From: Scalesia atractyloides
Lineage: Eukaryota; Streptophyta; Magnoliopsida; Asterales; Asteraceae
Direction of reading: 5' to 3'
Assembly: GCA_947069175.1 (NCBI GenBank)
Contig: CAMTDV010000007.1
Coordinates: 53,396,083 to 53,460,082 of the forward strand
DNA: 64,000 nt
Shown: piece after piece, positions 21,236 through 32,156 of the stretch
How positions within the stretch are numbered: position 1 is the stretch's first letter
Layout: every line of letters starts with the position of its first letter
Program-made: the position numbers and the translations under genes
The notes under the pieces: model-generated
Told to the model about the DNA's origin: nothing
Seen by the model: only the letters and a program-made list of their open reading frames with translations
The model's database searches: none

Positions 21236-22343
21236 TTCCTTTTTACAAAGAACTTGGCATAAGTTATTTATGGCTTACCAAGCCTTCTAATGAAACATTC
21301 TTTTTATTTATCCATCTAAGAGTAACCATGTTTTTGACTTAATTATAATGACATGTGGATACCTATGTTAAGAGATAATTTTAGTCGATTGATATTAGAT
21401 TCTTGTTAATTCATAGTTAAAAAATACACAAACAATCATGTAGGGTATATGTTATACGATTTTGATCCCTAAGTATGAGTTACACATTTGGTACTCGGTG
21501 TTTATTGATGGGTAACATGTACTGGTCCTTTGGGTGGATGTACAGTAAAACCGTTATGTTAGGGTAATGTGAAAAGTCCATTTTACCTTTTTAAGTAAAA
21601 AAAGTAATAAAGCCTACATCTAAGTATGAGAACTTACACATTTCGTAAGCTCTTTATTTGAACTTGTTTTTCTTATATTTTATTGGAAATGAAAGCCCAA
21701 ACATCCTGTTATTGTTTAAACATTTGAAACAACGATGACTACATAGTCTGGCCTAGGATTCTCAGCACCCCTACTCTAGACACCACTAGATTCAAATTTG
21801 CCAAGGTTAAATCCTGTTCCTTAAAACTTCCAGTGGGTTGGTCCAACCGGTTCTAGGGGATTGTGGCTAATTAAAAATGGAACAGTATCATATAGAAATA
21901 GAGAATGTTGCCAGAGTGTTATGTTGAAAATTTTTTGTACAACTAAGGTAGGTTTCTAACACCATATTTTATAGTTGAAGTTTTATTAGCTTGTAGTTAT
22001 AAATGACCTCTTATGATTGTGTTGAATAAAATATCAACATTAATATCATAATATTTTTGCTGGTATTAGTTTGTTCAAATTTGTTTATATCAATTTATTT
22101 AGCTGGGGCAACAAGAGGGTCCATTGTCCTTTACTTCATTTACAACGGTTGTACAACATTGCACGTGGTTTTGTACCGAAGACAGTCATAACAGATCACT
22201 ACTAATCACACGAATGATGAATCTTTTTCGGTCCCAAAAACAGAAAATCCATTTTTGTCCATCTCATGGTTGTGAATCAACTGTCCAACACGGCACATGC
22301 TTTTGTTCCATATCTGCCTCACATTGAAGGCCTTCAATATGCA
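21236..22343. other. Intergenic, nothing recognised
   Basis: AT-rich single-copy-looking sequence with no convincing frame or repeat. It ends at the promoter of the SAUR remnant. A G-box-like GCACGTGG occurs near 22158, and a perfect 16-bp palindrome ATTGAAGGCCTTCAAT at 22323-22338 directly precedes the TATA box. Confidence 0.5.
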
Positions 22344-22351
22344 TATATATA
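22344..22351 (+). promoter_or_regulatory. TATA box upstream of the SAUR remnant
   Basis: TATATATA, about 112 bp before the first ATG of the SAUR-like sequence and just after the 16-bp palindrome. Spacing is usual for a short, intronless SAUR gene. Confidence 0.5.
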
Positions 22352-22462
22352 GAACTCATCATCCCCTATGAAACATAACACAACAAAACATACAACAATC
22401 AGTACTCTTAGAACTTGAACCAATCCACTCTACTTGTCTCTCCTCTTGAAAAAAGAAACACA

Positions 22463-22865
22463 ATGATGTTCGACACCAAGAACTTAATCAAGATTGCAAG
22501 AAAGTCTCAAGAAATGGCAACTATTTGGTGAAAAACTATTCAGCAATGAAAGCTGAAAAAGGGCATTTTGTTGTGTATACACTTGATGGGCAACGTTTTG
22601 TTTTCCCTTTAACACACCTGAAGACTTGCATATTTAGAGAGCTTTAACCATGTCAGAAGAAGAGTTTGGACTACCAAGCAGTGGACCAATCACATTCCCA
22701 TGTGATGCATCATTCATGAAACATGCCGCTAACTTAATCAATCATCGTGCTGCACTAGCGAAGGAGAGAGCTTTGCTGCAGTCTTTGATTACTAAAAATT
22801 GTCATCCATCTTTTTATCGTTCTCAAGAAAGAACAAGGCAGCCTATGCTTGTTAACGTTAACTAG
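22463..22865 (+). pseudogene. SAUR-family auxin-responsive protein, broken
   Basis: SAUR proteins are short, usually intronless, auxin-induced growth regulators that inhibit PP2C.D phosphatases. The start (NLIKIARKSQEMA), the central block (KGHFVVYTLDGQRFVFPL, CIFREL) and the C-terminal block (MSEEEFGLPSSGPITFPCD) match the family in order and spacing. Three frames are needed: an in-frame TGA follows ATIW at about 22529, and a one-base loss near 22645 puts TAA after FREL. As read, no complete SAUR protein can be made. The last block is open to TAG at 22863-22865. A sequencing error could mimic one lesion but not easily both. Confidence 0.82.
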
Positions 22866-23333
22866 AAGTTGTGCATTTTTTCATTATATAACATCTTAGT
22901 TTATGCATTTTGAAACCCCCTTATTACGTTCTGATTATAAAGATACAACAGCAGATGTTAATAATTGTGAGTATACAGTGTACAGTTCATTTTAATGAAA
23001 ATATATTTGGATCTCGTGTCCAGTTTCTTTTAGTGTGACTGTTAAGTAATACTGGCAGCCGTGTATATGTGAAGTTATAAAACCTAACATATTTTACACA
23101 TTCCATATTCTATCCTTTTAATTATTTGTTAGAGTATTGGTTGGTTTGATAGTGGTTTTATACAATTTGTTTATATTTTTTGTTAAGGATGTTATGAAAG
23201 TTAATCATTTCGGTATTTTGTAGAATAGCATTATGGGTAATAATTCCCAGCAGATAATAATTGTGAGTATACAGTGAAAGTTAACCAAGCGGTTAAGCGC
23301 ACATGTGGGTACCCCTAGAGATGGGTATGGGTA
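22866..23333. other. Intergenic with a short duplicated block
   Basis: No gene. The phrase AATAATTGTGAGTATACAGTG occurs near 22960 and again near 23256, and GGGTAATAATTCCCAG occurs near 23235 and 23328, so part of the strip was duplicated before the MITE arrived. Confidence 0.5.
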
Positions 23334-23341
23334 ATAATTCC

Positions 23342-23485
23342 CAGTGGCGGATCTATAAAACTTTCACAGGGGTAACGTTTTAAAAAGAAAGGGGTAACGA
23401 AATCGAAAAAACGTCGAATTTTTCCAAAATTTACACTACCGCTGGAGCGCCGGCTACCCCTTATAATAAGGTACATCAGCCCCTG
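23342..23485. mobile_element. hAT-type MITE, 144 bp
   Basis: The ends are imperfect terminal inverted repeats: CAGTGGCGGATCTA at the left and, reverse-complemented, CAGGGGCTGATGTA at the right (11 of 14 matching). The element is flanked by a perfect 8-bp direct repeat ATAATTCC (23334-23341 and 23486-23493). Eight-base target duplications and CAG-type ends are hallmarks of hAT elements. It has no coding capacity and would depend on a transposase elsewhere. Confidence 0.8.
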
Positions 23486-23539
23486 ATAATTCCTTTGGCG
23501 GATACTCGTAAATTATCTCACAGGTTAAACGAGCAGCGA

Positions 23540-23800
23540 GCTCAATTTGTAGGCACTTTATACTTGAATTTGATTATGGTATATGGATTAACAACTCGCA
23601 TTGGGGGAAGTGAAGATATGGATTTGAGGCCATAAGTCTCAAGTTTGAATCCGATACCAACTAGGTTTTAGTGTAGTAGATCATTCGGTGGTGGGTTTTC
23701 TCTGGAATTGGAGATGGTGGGATTGGGTTCGCCATTGGATTACCCGGGTAGCCCGCTTTTATTTTGTTTAGCCGCTCAAAAAAATAAATAAATAAATTTA
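23540..23800 (+). mobile_element. Probable tRNA-derived SINE
   Basis: A box B-like AGTTTGAATCC near 23640 follows a weak box A-like GGGGGAAGTGAAG about 40 bp upstream. The 3' part (GGTGGTGGGTTTTCTCTGG, GGGTAGCCCGC) is GC-richer than its surroundings and ends in A-rich AAAAAAATAAATAAATAAAT. This layout suits a plant SINE. I could not find a clear target-site duplication, so boundaries are approximate. Confidence 0.4.
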
Positions 23801-25104
23801 CAAAAAGACAAATAATCTTGCAGCAGATGGACTTGATTTAAAATTTATGGATAAACTGATAAGACTTGGAAATTTATAGTTGAATGGGCCAACGACAGAG
23901 ATTGTAAAACACATTATATCAGCATATTATATATATATATTGTGCCAAACGGTTTACAATAAATACATACATATATATACAGATAGATTATATATATATA
24001 GGGGATGGTTAACATACAATATTTCTTAACACACGATTCGTACGAGATAAAATCACGCATGTTATAAAACTTAAAATCATAATTACATATGTAGAAAATC
24101 AGAAATCATACATGGGGTAAAAACCTAATCACGCATGTTATAAAATTAATTACTCATGTTACAATATCATTTTGTATGTATTTTACATTAATTTTACTTT
24201 TATATATATATATATATTTATTGTGTAGGTTTCATTGGGAAACAAAAATAACGGGAACCAGAGAACATCATTGGATTAGAAAAATAAATGCCGGAGATCT
24301 AATGTCAACCACGAACCAATTCATTAATGAAAAAACACGGAGGGGTAATATTGGAATAAAAAAATAAGTTGCCCATCAACACTCTATTCTTCGCTGCTTC
24401 AATGGCTTCCACCTCTTCGTCTCCTATTCACCACCACCATGAACTCCAATCACTTGCTGCTTGAAGAATCAATACGTATGGCTTCGATTCTCTAGCCATC
24501 CAGACCTCTACCTTTGTTTCATCGATTCAAAGTACAAATCACCGTCTGTTTTCACCATTTTCTGTAACTAGCCATGTTTCGCCGGTGATAATGGCCGGAA
24601 ATCAAGTCTTCGGCGATGGTTTATCTCTGAAGTCTGTCGGAATGTCAAGAGATTCATCTCTACGATATTATGTCCTAGATGAAGGTTATCTCTGAAGCTT
24701 GTCGGAATGTCAAACTTCATTGCGGAAACCAACATCTGCTATCTCCTTCTTTTCCTTCGATTTGGTCAGCCGGTATTCAGTTTCTGCGATCTGCAGTCAG
24801 TCATGTCATCCAACAGATTGATATCTGGAATTTTATTCATGGAGTTCAATTTGCGGTTATACTTTGTTGTTTCTTTAATTTTTCACGAATTTGTTATGTG
24901 TTTGTGATCTCTTAGGATTTCTCGAATCAGTTCGTTATAGTGTGCATTGTAATAGGGTTCATATTTAACAAGAATATATTTTTTGTAAATAATAATAACC
25001 AATTACTGGGCAATTATTGTAAAAATAATTAGTCATTTTGCTCATGTGCCGAGATGTATATTCTTCGGATCACTAGTGGAAATTTGTATTATTGCTAATA
25101 TTGC
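23801..25104. other. AT-rich intergenic sequence with TA microsatellites
   Basis: Contains (TA)n runs near 23930, 23990 and 24205, and a pair of ATCACGCATGTTATAAAA repeats (24052, 24129). At 24400-24900 is a GC-richer stretch with an ATG (MASTSSSPIHHHH) that stops after 20 codons. Within it GTTATCTCTGAAG...TGTCGGAATGTCAA is present twice (24620, 24683). No known protein is recognised here. Confidence 0.4.
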
Positions 25105-25379
25105 AGCCGAATTGGTGAGGGTCCTCAACGAATTTCAAACTATCTTATGCCTTCTATTTAGGATGTTATTGTTGGTAGCAACCTGCAAAGTGTTTGGGAC
25201 TTACTACTCTACAAAAGATGAACTGGGGTATGCTTTGGTTTCCATTGGTTTTTTTTGTTTATTTAAATGGTATTAGATTGTTGATTTCTTTGATGTTAAA
25301 TTTATTTTATTTTTATATAATTAGGTGCTTGATTACATCCATGTTGGAGATTTAGCAAATGGACATACCAGAATGAATA
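25105..25379 (+). pseudogene. UDP-glucose 4-epimerase (UGE-like), two-exon fragment
   Basis: UGE interconverts UDP-glucose and UDP-galactose in cell-wall sugar supply. Three pieces match the C-terminal half of plant UGEs in order: RIGEGPQRISNYLMPSI (25106-25155), VFGTYYSTKDELG (25187-25228) and, after an intron-like gap ending in TTAG, VLDYIHVGDLANGH (25324-25368). The corresponding active-enzyme motif is RDYIHV-DLA-GH. A TAG follows MPSI, a frameshift precedes VFGT, and the frame ends soon after NGH. No Rossmann-fold N-terminus is present. This is a dead fragment, perhaps carried here by a transposon. Confidence 0.7.
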
Positions 25380-25984
25380 TTTTATAACATGTGAATGTCT
25401 TCATTAGTTAGTGGCGGATTATACAAAAAAGCGGCTCAACTTTTTGTGAGATGCGAAGGTTTGGTTTGTAACCCTTGTTCGAGTGTAGGCAGACGTACAT
25501 GTGCAAAAACACGTTACCCTCTGCATGTGCAAAAACAGTTCTGTTGGGGGAAGTCGAGAGGGTTTATAAGCTACTAATCACAGCAGACGTTGCGCGTTAT
25601 CAAACCATGCTTAGATTCTATATTTCTACTTAGGAAAAAGGCGTATCTTTGTTAGAAAGCATTACCGTTAGCGGTGGTACAAAATCTGACTGGTTCATCA
25701 TGAGTGTAGCAATGCATTTGACAAGGCAGCAGGCTTGCCCATCAAGGCTCAAGGTGTGTTAACATGCATGACTAGTCTGGGCATCCCTTTTATCAAGATA
25801 CGGCTTGCAGAACGTTTTTGTGAGTTCAAATTTTCCATTTTTGTTACTTTTGTAGAAGTAACTCCAAGTTTAAATTCAAAGACAAGTATGATATGTACTG
25901 ATCTTATGGTAATTTGTAAAAACAAGTATGATATGATTACTCCAAGCACATAAATTAGTTAAAACAAATAGTTAAACACATAAT
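25380..25984. other. Intergenic, nothing recognised
   Basis: Short frames only. AACAAGTATGATATG appears at about 25882 (as GACAAGTATGATATG) and 25920. The satellite-like sequence starts at its right end. Confidence 0.4.
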
Positions 25985-26387
25985 TTAACATGTTAATGGA
26001 GTCTAAACAGTTTAAGGTTCTTTTTTTTTTGTGGTTCGGTTAAATTGAGTCTATGCCCTTTCAAAATATTAAAATAAATAAATTTAACATGTTAAATGAG
26101 AATTTAAGTTGATCAGCTAGATACGACTCAACTTTATTTGATCAAATTACAAATTGATTTTCGAATTAGAGTTAAAAATATTAAAATAAAGTTCTGTGTG
26201 ATATGGATTAGGTAGGATTTGGGGCATTTGTGTAGCATGAAGAAGAAAATAAGTCTATGTGGTCTCAAAATATTAACGTGAATTAAGTTAACATTTCAGA
26301 TATGAGTTTATCATTGATCAACTAGGTTCGGTCTAACTTTATTTGACCAAATTATATATTAAATTTCATATTGAAGTTCAATATATT
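25985..26387. repeat. Left edge of the satellite array
   Basis: Diverged copies of the satellite found at 41446-61488: TTCAAAATATTAAAATAAATAAATTT-type blocks, ACATGTTAAATGAGAAT and the TTTGTGTAGCA...GAAG block near 26230. It runs to TTCAATATATT, where E4 is inserted. The sequence continues in phase after E4 with AACATAAAGTTTCG, so both parts were one array. Confidence 0.85.
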
Positions 26388-27612
26388 TGAAGAGGCACCG
26401 GTTGAACCTAGTGATATCCGGGTATATAAGTTACAACCAGGGTGTTTCTGCATAAAAGGTTATCCTCTCATTTCACTTTTTGGGTGCAAGCTTGCTCTAG
26501 CTGATCTGCAAAACTAGCAGCGCCGTTAGTCTTCCTACGGGGAAAAGGGTGGTATGCTTCGTGACCACACTCCGGCGTGAGAATAAGTATATGTGAGATG
26601 GTAAGCAAGTAGTTGCAAGTATAAGCAAAAGCTTGTATGTGTTGTGAAAAGCATCTAAGGCATCTTGTTTACCTGGAGATCCGATACTTATTTATAGCAA
26701 AAAAATGTATGTTTAGGAGAAGTGCTGGTGGGCCTTGGGCCCGGCCCATACAGCCGGAGACTCCTTTTTGTCCCTCTGCATCAGACATTAAATGCTCTCT
26801 GCAGGAGAATTAATGTCCTCTGTCAGGAGGTATGCTTTGTCGGATATTGAATGGTGCCACGTGTAAGGGCAGCCGTTTCTAGTGTCAGGTCTGTTGCCAG
26901 CCGAAAGTGGAGAAGGTGGAACAGTCACTGGCAGAGACATGGTTGGTGTATGGTCTGAAGTTTACCTTACTGGTCGAGGACACTGTCACACGCAACCTGC
27001 TGAGTAACCTTTGGTCACAGTTCTGCCACGTTATACCCTTAGGTATGGTCAACACATCTTATTGCTTACCCCTTCTGCGATGCTGTCAAGGTTTTCCCAC
27101 CAGCGCAGGGTGTCAGGGGTATTACCTTTTGTCCCAAGGCTATGAGGTGTTTCTCATATGTGTCTTGTCCTTGCAAGGTTTTAGGATTCGCAACTTAGAA
27201 GGATGTTGTTTTGCGCAGGGTCTAGTAGCCTGCGCGCTTAAGTCTAACTTGCCGTTGCGCCAAGTACCAAGGCTCGTTGTGTAACTTGTATAGTTTAGTC
27301 TAACTTGCCGTTGCGCTGAGTGCGCAAAGCTCGTTGTGTGACTTGATTGTATCGGCCTAATTCACCGTTGCGCTTAGTGCGCAAGGTTCATCGTATGACC
27401 TATTGGTGTTGGTCTAGTTCACCGTGGAGCTGAGTGTGCAAGGTTCATTATATGACCTATTGGTGTTGGTCTAATTCACCATTGAGCTGAGTGCGCAAGG
27501 TTCATTGTATGACGTATTGATTCCAAAGAAGGCGCACCATTGCATGTTGCATGCAAGGTTATTCTTGTGAAAAGTAGTCAAGGGTATGGTCATTTGGGAT
27601 CATACATCCTCA
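26388..27612 (-). repeat. E4 3' LTR, 1225 bp
   Basis: Plus strand from TGAAGAGGCACC to CATACATCCTCA. It matches 40275-41445 throughout. It contains a TATA box (CTATAAATAAG on the minus strand, near 26690) and five 57-bp tandem repeats. Confidence 0.92.
27241..27524 (-). repeat. 57-bp tandem repeat x5 in the E4 3' LTR
   Basis: Units start at 27241, 27297, 27354, 27411 and 27468. Each begins RGTCTAAYTT-like, then CCGTTGCGCTGAGTGCGCAAGG, then a TTGTATGACC-like end. The central TGCGCTGAGTGCGCA is a short inverted repeat. The array lies in U3, between the LTR start and the TATA box. Confidence 0.9.
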
Positions 27613-27630
27613 AGTCTCCCCAGTCCAGTG
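27613..27630 (-). other. E4 polypurine tract
   Basis: The minus strand reads ACTGGACTGGGGAGACT next to the LTR start TGAGGATG. It is purine-rich and correctly placed. Confidence 0.65.
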
Positions 27631-27852
27631 TTGCTCCTACGCGCATGCTGTAAGGTGGGAGGAGTGCTGGACTAGAAGAGTTGTTGCTTGCGCCGTTAAT
27701 ATGATGGCGAAAAATGTGATAAGTGTTGAGAGGAAATGTTTGTGGGAAGGAAACGTTTTGTCATCAAGCTCTTGGAATTCCAGCTAGGGTTTTCTTCATT
27801 CATTCAAACGTTTGTGTGAGACACGTTCTCTAAGCGCATTAAATGCGAGCAC

Positions 27853-27860
27853 TATAAATA
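27853..27860 (+). promoter_or_regulatory. TATA box of the E4 antisense gene
   Basis: TATAAATA followed by GGGGTG, about 130 bp before the ATG at 27985. A 29-bp direct repeat (AGGGTTTTCTTCATTCATTC and flanks) lies on both sides of it, near 27785 and 27877. This suggests the antisense gene has its own promoter, separate from the LTR. Confidence 0.6.
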
Positions 27861-27984
27861 GGGGTGTTCCAACTAGGGTTTTCTTCATTCATTCAAATTT
27901 TCTACAAACGTTTTCTCTGAATTGCTATGTTCTTGAGTCCTTCAAAATTTTTTCAAAAACTTTTCTTGTCTTTCTTTGTCTTCA

Positions 27985-30900
27985 ATGGCGTCCACAGGGC
28001 CTGAGGCTGCCTCTTGTGCTGGTGCTCCGCCTCCTTTGCCGGCTTGTAAGCTGAGACGGCAGGCGTTTGATGAACTTGTGTCTGGCTTCCGGTTTCCTCC
28101 CACTTGGGATGCCCGGTTGTCGGCGGGCGTGAGACGGCCGCCGATGCTCCGGCGGGTTACATCACCCTATTCTATGATTTCTTTAGTGAGGGGAACTTCC
28201 GGTTGCCCGCCACCAAGTTTTTCTTGGAAGTACTACAGCATTATGGGTTTCACCTTTCCCAGTCGAATCCGCTGGGAATGGTGAGAATCAAGCAAGTTTC
28301 TTTGCTGGTCGTCGGGGTTTGTTCCCACCGTCGACCGGTTTCGTATTTTTTATCAACTCCATTGTTCTATGGGGTTTTATTCTTTTCAGCACCATGTGCA
28401 AGCATGGGAAATTTTGCTCTCTCTCCCCAAGTCCTTCCATGATTGGAAGGAAAAAATTTTTTTTGTGAAGGCCGGTGTTATACCGGTGTCATTGGCGTTC
28501 CGGGGGCCGAATGAGATTCCGGCGGAGACCCTACCAATACCAGTGTTGGACGCCTGGTATTGCGATTTGAAGGAGATCCCGGCAATTCAGTTGTTGGAGA
28601 AGGTACCGGTGGCTGCGGGGATGAGCCTGCTGTGGGGACCCAACCGCCGGTCTCGACCAGTGTATGTTGAGGGCGATCGTAGTAAGCAGTCTTATTCCCT
28701 TGTGTTTCCTTGGTTTTGACTTGTCGATTGCTTCATCATGCATGTGTTTTGTTTACAGGAGCCCCTTTGTTCTTGGCCGCCATCCAGAGGTAGGAAGGCG
28801 GATGGAAAAGCTCTGCTTGAGGGATGATGAGCCCACCTAGTACACGCAGGTCCTGGGCAATTTCGCCTTGGTCAAGGATGCAGACCTGGAGGCGCCTGCA
28901 CCACCAACTGGTGAGTCTTGACTATTTGCTTGTGCGTTGTTGTAGGTGACTTGTTTATTGTTCTTGTGTACATGCAGGTGCTCTGGGAGATTTGGGCATT
29001 GGCCCAAATCCCAAAAAGAAGCGACGAGCAGGGTCGAGCGCGATGGTAGAGGGAGAGGCAACGCAGCCTCGGGCAGGCCCTCCCAAAGGGAAGCACGTTG
29101 TGTCTGACAAGTGGGATGCTTATGTGGTCATGTTTGACTCATGGGACGGTCTTGAACCTGTAGGTGCAAAAAAAGCTGCACCGAAGCAGGCGGTTGTCCC
29201 TAACGCCATACCTGCTAGCCCAGAGAATGCTGAGGAGGTCCCAGAAGTGCCTCTGAAGCGAAAAAGGCGTCCGAATGAGGACCTCTCTGCGCAACCTCCT
29301 AAAAAGGTTGCGCGGAAACATTTTAGGAAGAGGGGGGATCTGGGCTCATTAACTTCTAGAATATCCCTTGGTAAGTCTTTGTACCTTTTGATATTTCCTT
29401 CCGGTTCTCAAGTTGTGCATAACTAACTTCTGTTGTTATACAATAGGGGATGAGCCGGTTTTTGTGGATTCCGACACATGCGCCGGGGACGCTGATTTCC
29501 CAATGACCCAGGTCGGTGGTTAAGGAGGAAGTTCTGCTGCTGGGGCAAAAGAACCGGTCAACGTGAGGGAGGGGCCTCACGTGGAGGTGGAAGGTTCTGG
29601 TATGGGTACTAATGTGGGTTACCCAGTTTTGGAAACTTCAGGTGTTCCATTGACGCAACCACAACTGGATATTGAAGAACCTGTGGTTGTTGTTGTGGAA
29701 TCGCGAGTGGATCTTGGGGAATCCTCCTTGGAAGTGGAAGAATTGGGGTTCGTTGTGGTGCTGGAAGAACCCGCGCATATGGGTAGCGCGGTTAATGTTG
29801 GTGAGGCGGAGCCGTCGGGAACGGCGTCTGCCGAAGAGGTTCCGACCAGTGCTCAACAAGAGCATGTGGAGGAACCGTTACCCGGGGGTGGCGCGGGGTC
29901 TGCCGCCCGGATGAAACTCTGGGGGATTATTATTATAGGTCGTTCTCCTCCACTCAAGCTAAAGAGATCCACACTCCTGTGTGGAAGTTAGAGAAAGGAG
30001 ATGACTTTTCTCACTGGTCGGCATGCCATGAGTTCTTTAAGGGAGTTTCCCCCAGCGGAGGTACGTTTGCTTTCTGATCGTGAAGAAAGAAGAAACGTAT
30101 CATACGTATCTCCAGGCAGTTGCCAGGTCCGCCTCTGTGACCTACAAGATTGGTCGGGAATGGCGGGGCTTGGTGAAGCAAAAGAAAGATCTTGAGGTTG
30201 CTCCAGAAACCCTTGGTAAAGAGCGAGACCAAGTGGCTGCGCGTGAAGCTGCGGTTATGGCAAGGGAGACTGCCTTCGTCGATAGTCAGCGAATTGAAGT
30301 GTGGTCTGCACAGGGGTGGAAGAATCGGGCCGAGCCTCGGATGCCAAACTTGCTGAGGAGCGCAAGTTGTGGAAGGAGGCTTGTGAAAGGGATAACAGGG
30401 AAAAGAAATCCCTGAGAGGTGAACTGGCCCAGTTGCGCGCTTATGTGATGTGCGAGAGGAAAGAGAAAGAGGCGGCGGATGCCTCGGCTGCACAAGCCAG
30501 TGTGTAACGCGAGCACAGGAGCAGAGAAAGGTACCTCCTTTTCCTTGTGTTTATTCCCCTTTAATATTACTAAGTTATGATGCTAACCTTGTTGTGAACA
30601 AACAGGTCGAAGCTTGCGCTGCTTCAGCGAGCGGTAGGAAAGATCTCTAAGCAGCCTCAATAGAGAATACTGAGCTTCTACGAAGGATGTGGTTGGCGGA
30701 GGCGAAGGTGGAGACGGGAGAGAAAAAAATGGAGGATTCTGAAAGCTCCCGCGTCATCTCCGAATCGTTGGTGGAGTCGCTCACCAACACTATGCTGTGG
30801 CTTTAGCAGCATCGGATTGGACATGTAAGTGTTTCTCTTGTTTTTTCTGACCTTTATGTAATGGCTCTGATCTTCCCTTTGAATTTGCAGATTGCCGATT

Positions 30901-31220
30901 CCATTGTGAACTCTGCGGAGTTGGATGGTGGAGTAGCCAAGTTAGTGGTTGTTGCGCGCCATGATAGGCATGCGCAAGGCTACGCTGAGTGCGCACAACA
31001 GGTCACTCATGCCTTGGATATTCCATGGGATTCTAGCCATGCATCCACTCATGTAGTTAATACCGGAGCTATCTTTGAGAAAGCGCAGCAAGGGTATAAA
31101 CGTCTTGATATCCCTGCGTTGGAATTGGTGAGCGAAGCGCTCACCCACGATGATTTCGTCGACCGCTTGAAGGATATCTTCCCGGAAGAAGATGAGGCCG
31201 CTGCTGAAGAAGAGGGCTAG
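27985..31220 (+). pseudogene. E4 antisense gene: 'gypsy-type transposon' domain protein
   Basis: The first part (27985-28681) matches the plant family annotated as putative gypsy-type transposon (Transposase_28): FYDFFSEGNFRLPATKFF, VLQHYGFHLSQSNPLGMV, FVPTVDRFRIFYQLH, DWKEKIFFVKAG. Canonical GT-AG introns can be placed at 28682-28758, 28911-28977, 29371-29446, 30531-30605 and 30825-30890. Later exons give a lysine-rich region (NPKKKRR, LKRKRR, QPPKKVARKH; nuclear-signal-like), an acidic stretch, a long coiled coil (30110-30530) and the end IFPEEDEAAAEEEG before TAG at 31218. Frameshifts near 28130 and 28290 and several stops (28838, 29521, 30806) make it a pseudogene here. The role of the family is unknown. 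Confidence 0.8.
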
Positions 31221-31655
31221 TGTAGATCCTTAATGTAATATCTTGTAGGATCATTGATTGTGCCGCGCGTTGTGCGTTTTGTACATATTTTTATCTTTTA
31301 ATGAAATGTTTCTTCTTTGTTACAATATTTGCGTGAAATGGACCAACTTTGTGTGGGTATAGCGAATGAAACTGGTGATGAACTAGCGCGTGGATATCAG
31401 CTCCTATGCGTTCTTCATAGGTCGTGACTTATGTTTTACGAGTCATTGTGCACCAAGGTGTTTTTGCGTATACCCAAAGTGGTTCCGTGCATTTGTAACG
31501 AAACATTAAAATATAATAAATCAAGTAACTCTTGTCTTTATTACATAATTGGGCGTAAGAACTTTAGAGTAGGCAAGAGATAATGAATTTGCAAGTTTAC
31601 ATGTAGCACCAGTTAGCTATTGCGCACGTCCATGTCCTAGGGATACTTGTTCCGT
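31221..31655. other. Spacer between the convergent antisense gene and pol of E4
   Basis: No coding frame. It contains TTAATGTAATATC and AATGAAATG-like stretches that could serve as a plant polyadenylation region for the antisense gene. Both genes end toward this spacer. Confidence 0.4.
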
Positions 31656-32156
31656 CTAAGCGCTTATGTGTGTATGCGCCTTTCCCCAGGACTTAATGAA
31701 TAACATAAGGACCTTCCCATTTAGGTGCCAGTTTTCCAGGACGTTCGGTGTTAGATGCCTCGTTGTCGCGTAGAAAAAAGTCACCGGGTAGAAAGGTGCA
31801 TATGCGGACTCGCACGTTGTAATATTTTTCGAGCTTGGACTTGTATTTTGCTTCATTGATAGCAGCGTTTTCACGCCTTTCTTCTAGTAAGTCCAAGTCA
31901 AGTCTGCGCTCGTACTCATTGTTTTGTCTTGCACAACTAACATGCGTGGTGATGGGAGGCCTAAATTTGCAGGAATCACTGCCTCCGTCCCATACACAAG
32001 GGTAAAAGGAGTTTTTGCATGTACTGGTTTTAGGCATGGTTCGATGAGCCCATAGGATACTTGGCAGCTCATCTACCAAGCCTCTGCGCGCTGTTCCCAA
32101 CCTTGTCTTTATCCCTTCGACTATGCTTTTGCTAACTCTTTCTACTTGGACGTTCC
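31656..32156 (-). pseudogene. E4 integrase C-terminal part
   Basis: It encodes the core end (LWAHRTMPKTST, the PFTLVYGTEAVIPA motif in an adjacent frame), the segment NEYERRLDLDLLEERRENA and the GPY motif region GKLAPKWEGPYVI. The frame changes near 32020 and 31690. It is cut at 32156 by the solo LTR. The sequence across the target duplication continues without loss at 35349, so the gene was intact at this point before the LTR inserted. Confidence 0.85.

Noticed and set aside
24000..24160. A Helitron or MULE starting at the TATATATAGGGG stretch
   Set aside because: I could find neither a convincing terminal inverted repeat with target duplication nor a CTRR end with hairpin. Left as unannotated AT-rich DNA.
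24410..24480. Host gene starting MASTSSSPIHHHH
   Set aside because: Stops after about 20 codons and nothing downstream matches a protein I know; may be a 5' gene scrap but cannot be supported.
25395..25577. Cys-rich small protein frame
   Set aside because: No signal peptide or conserved Cys spacing; composition like surrounding non-coding DNA.
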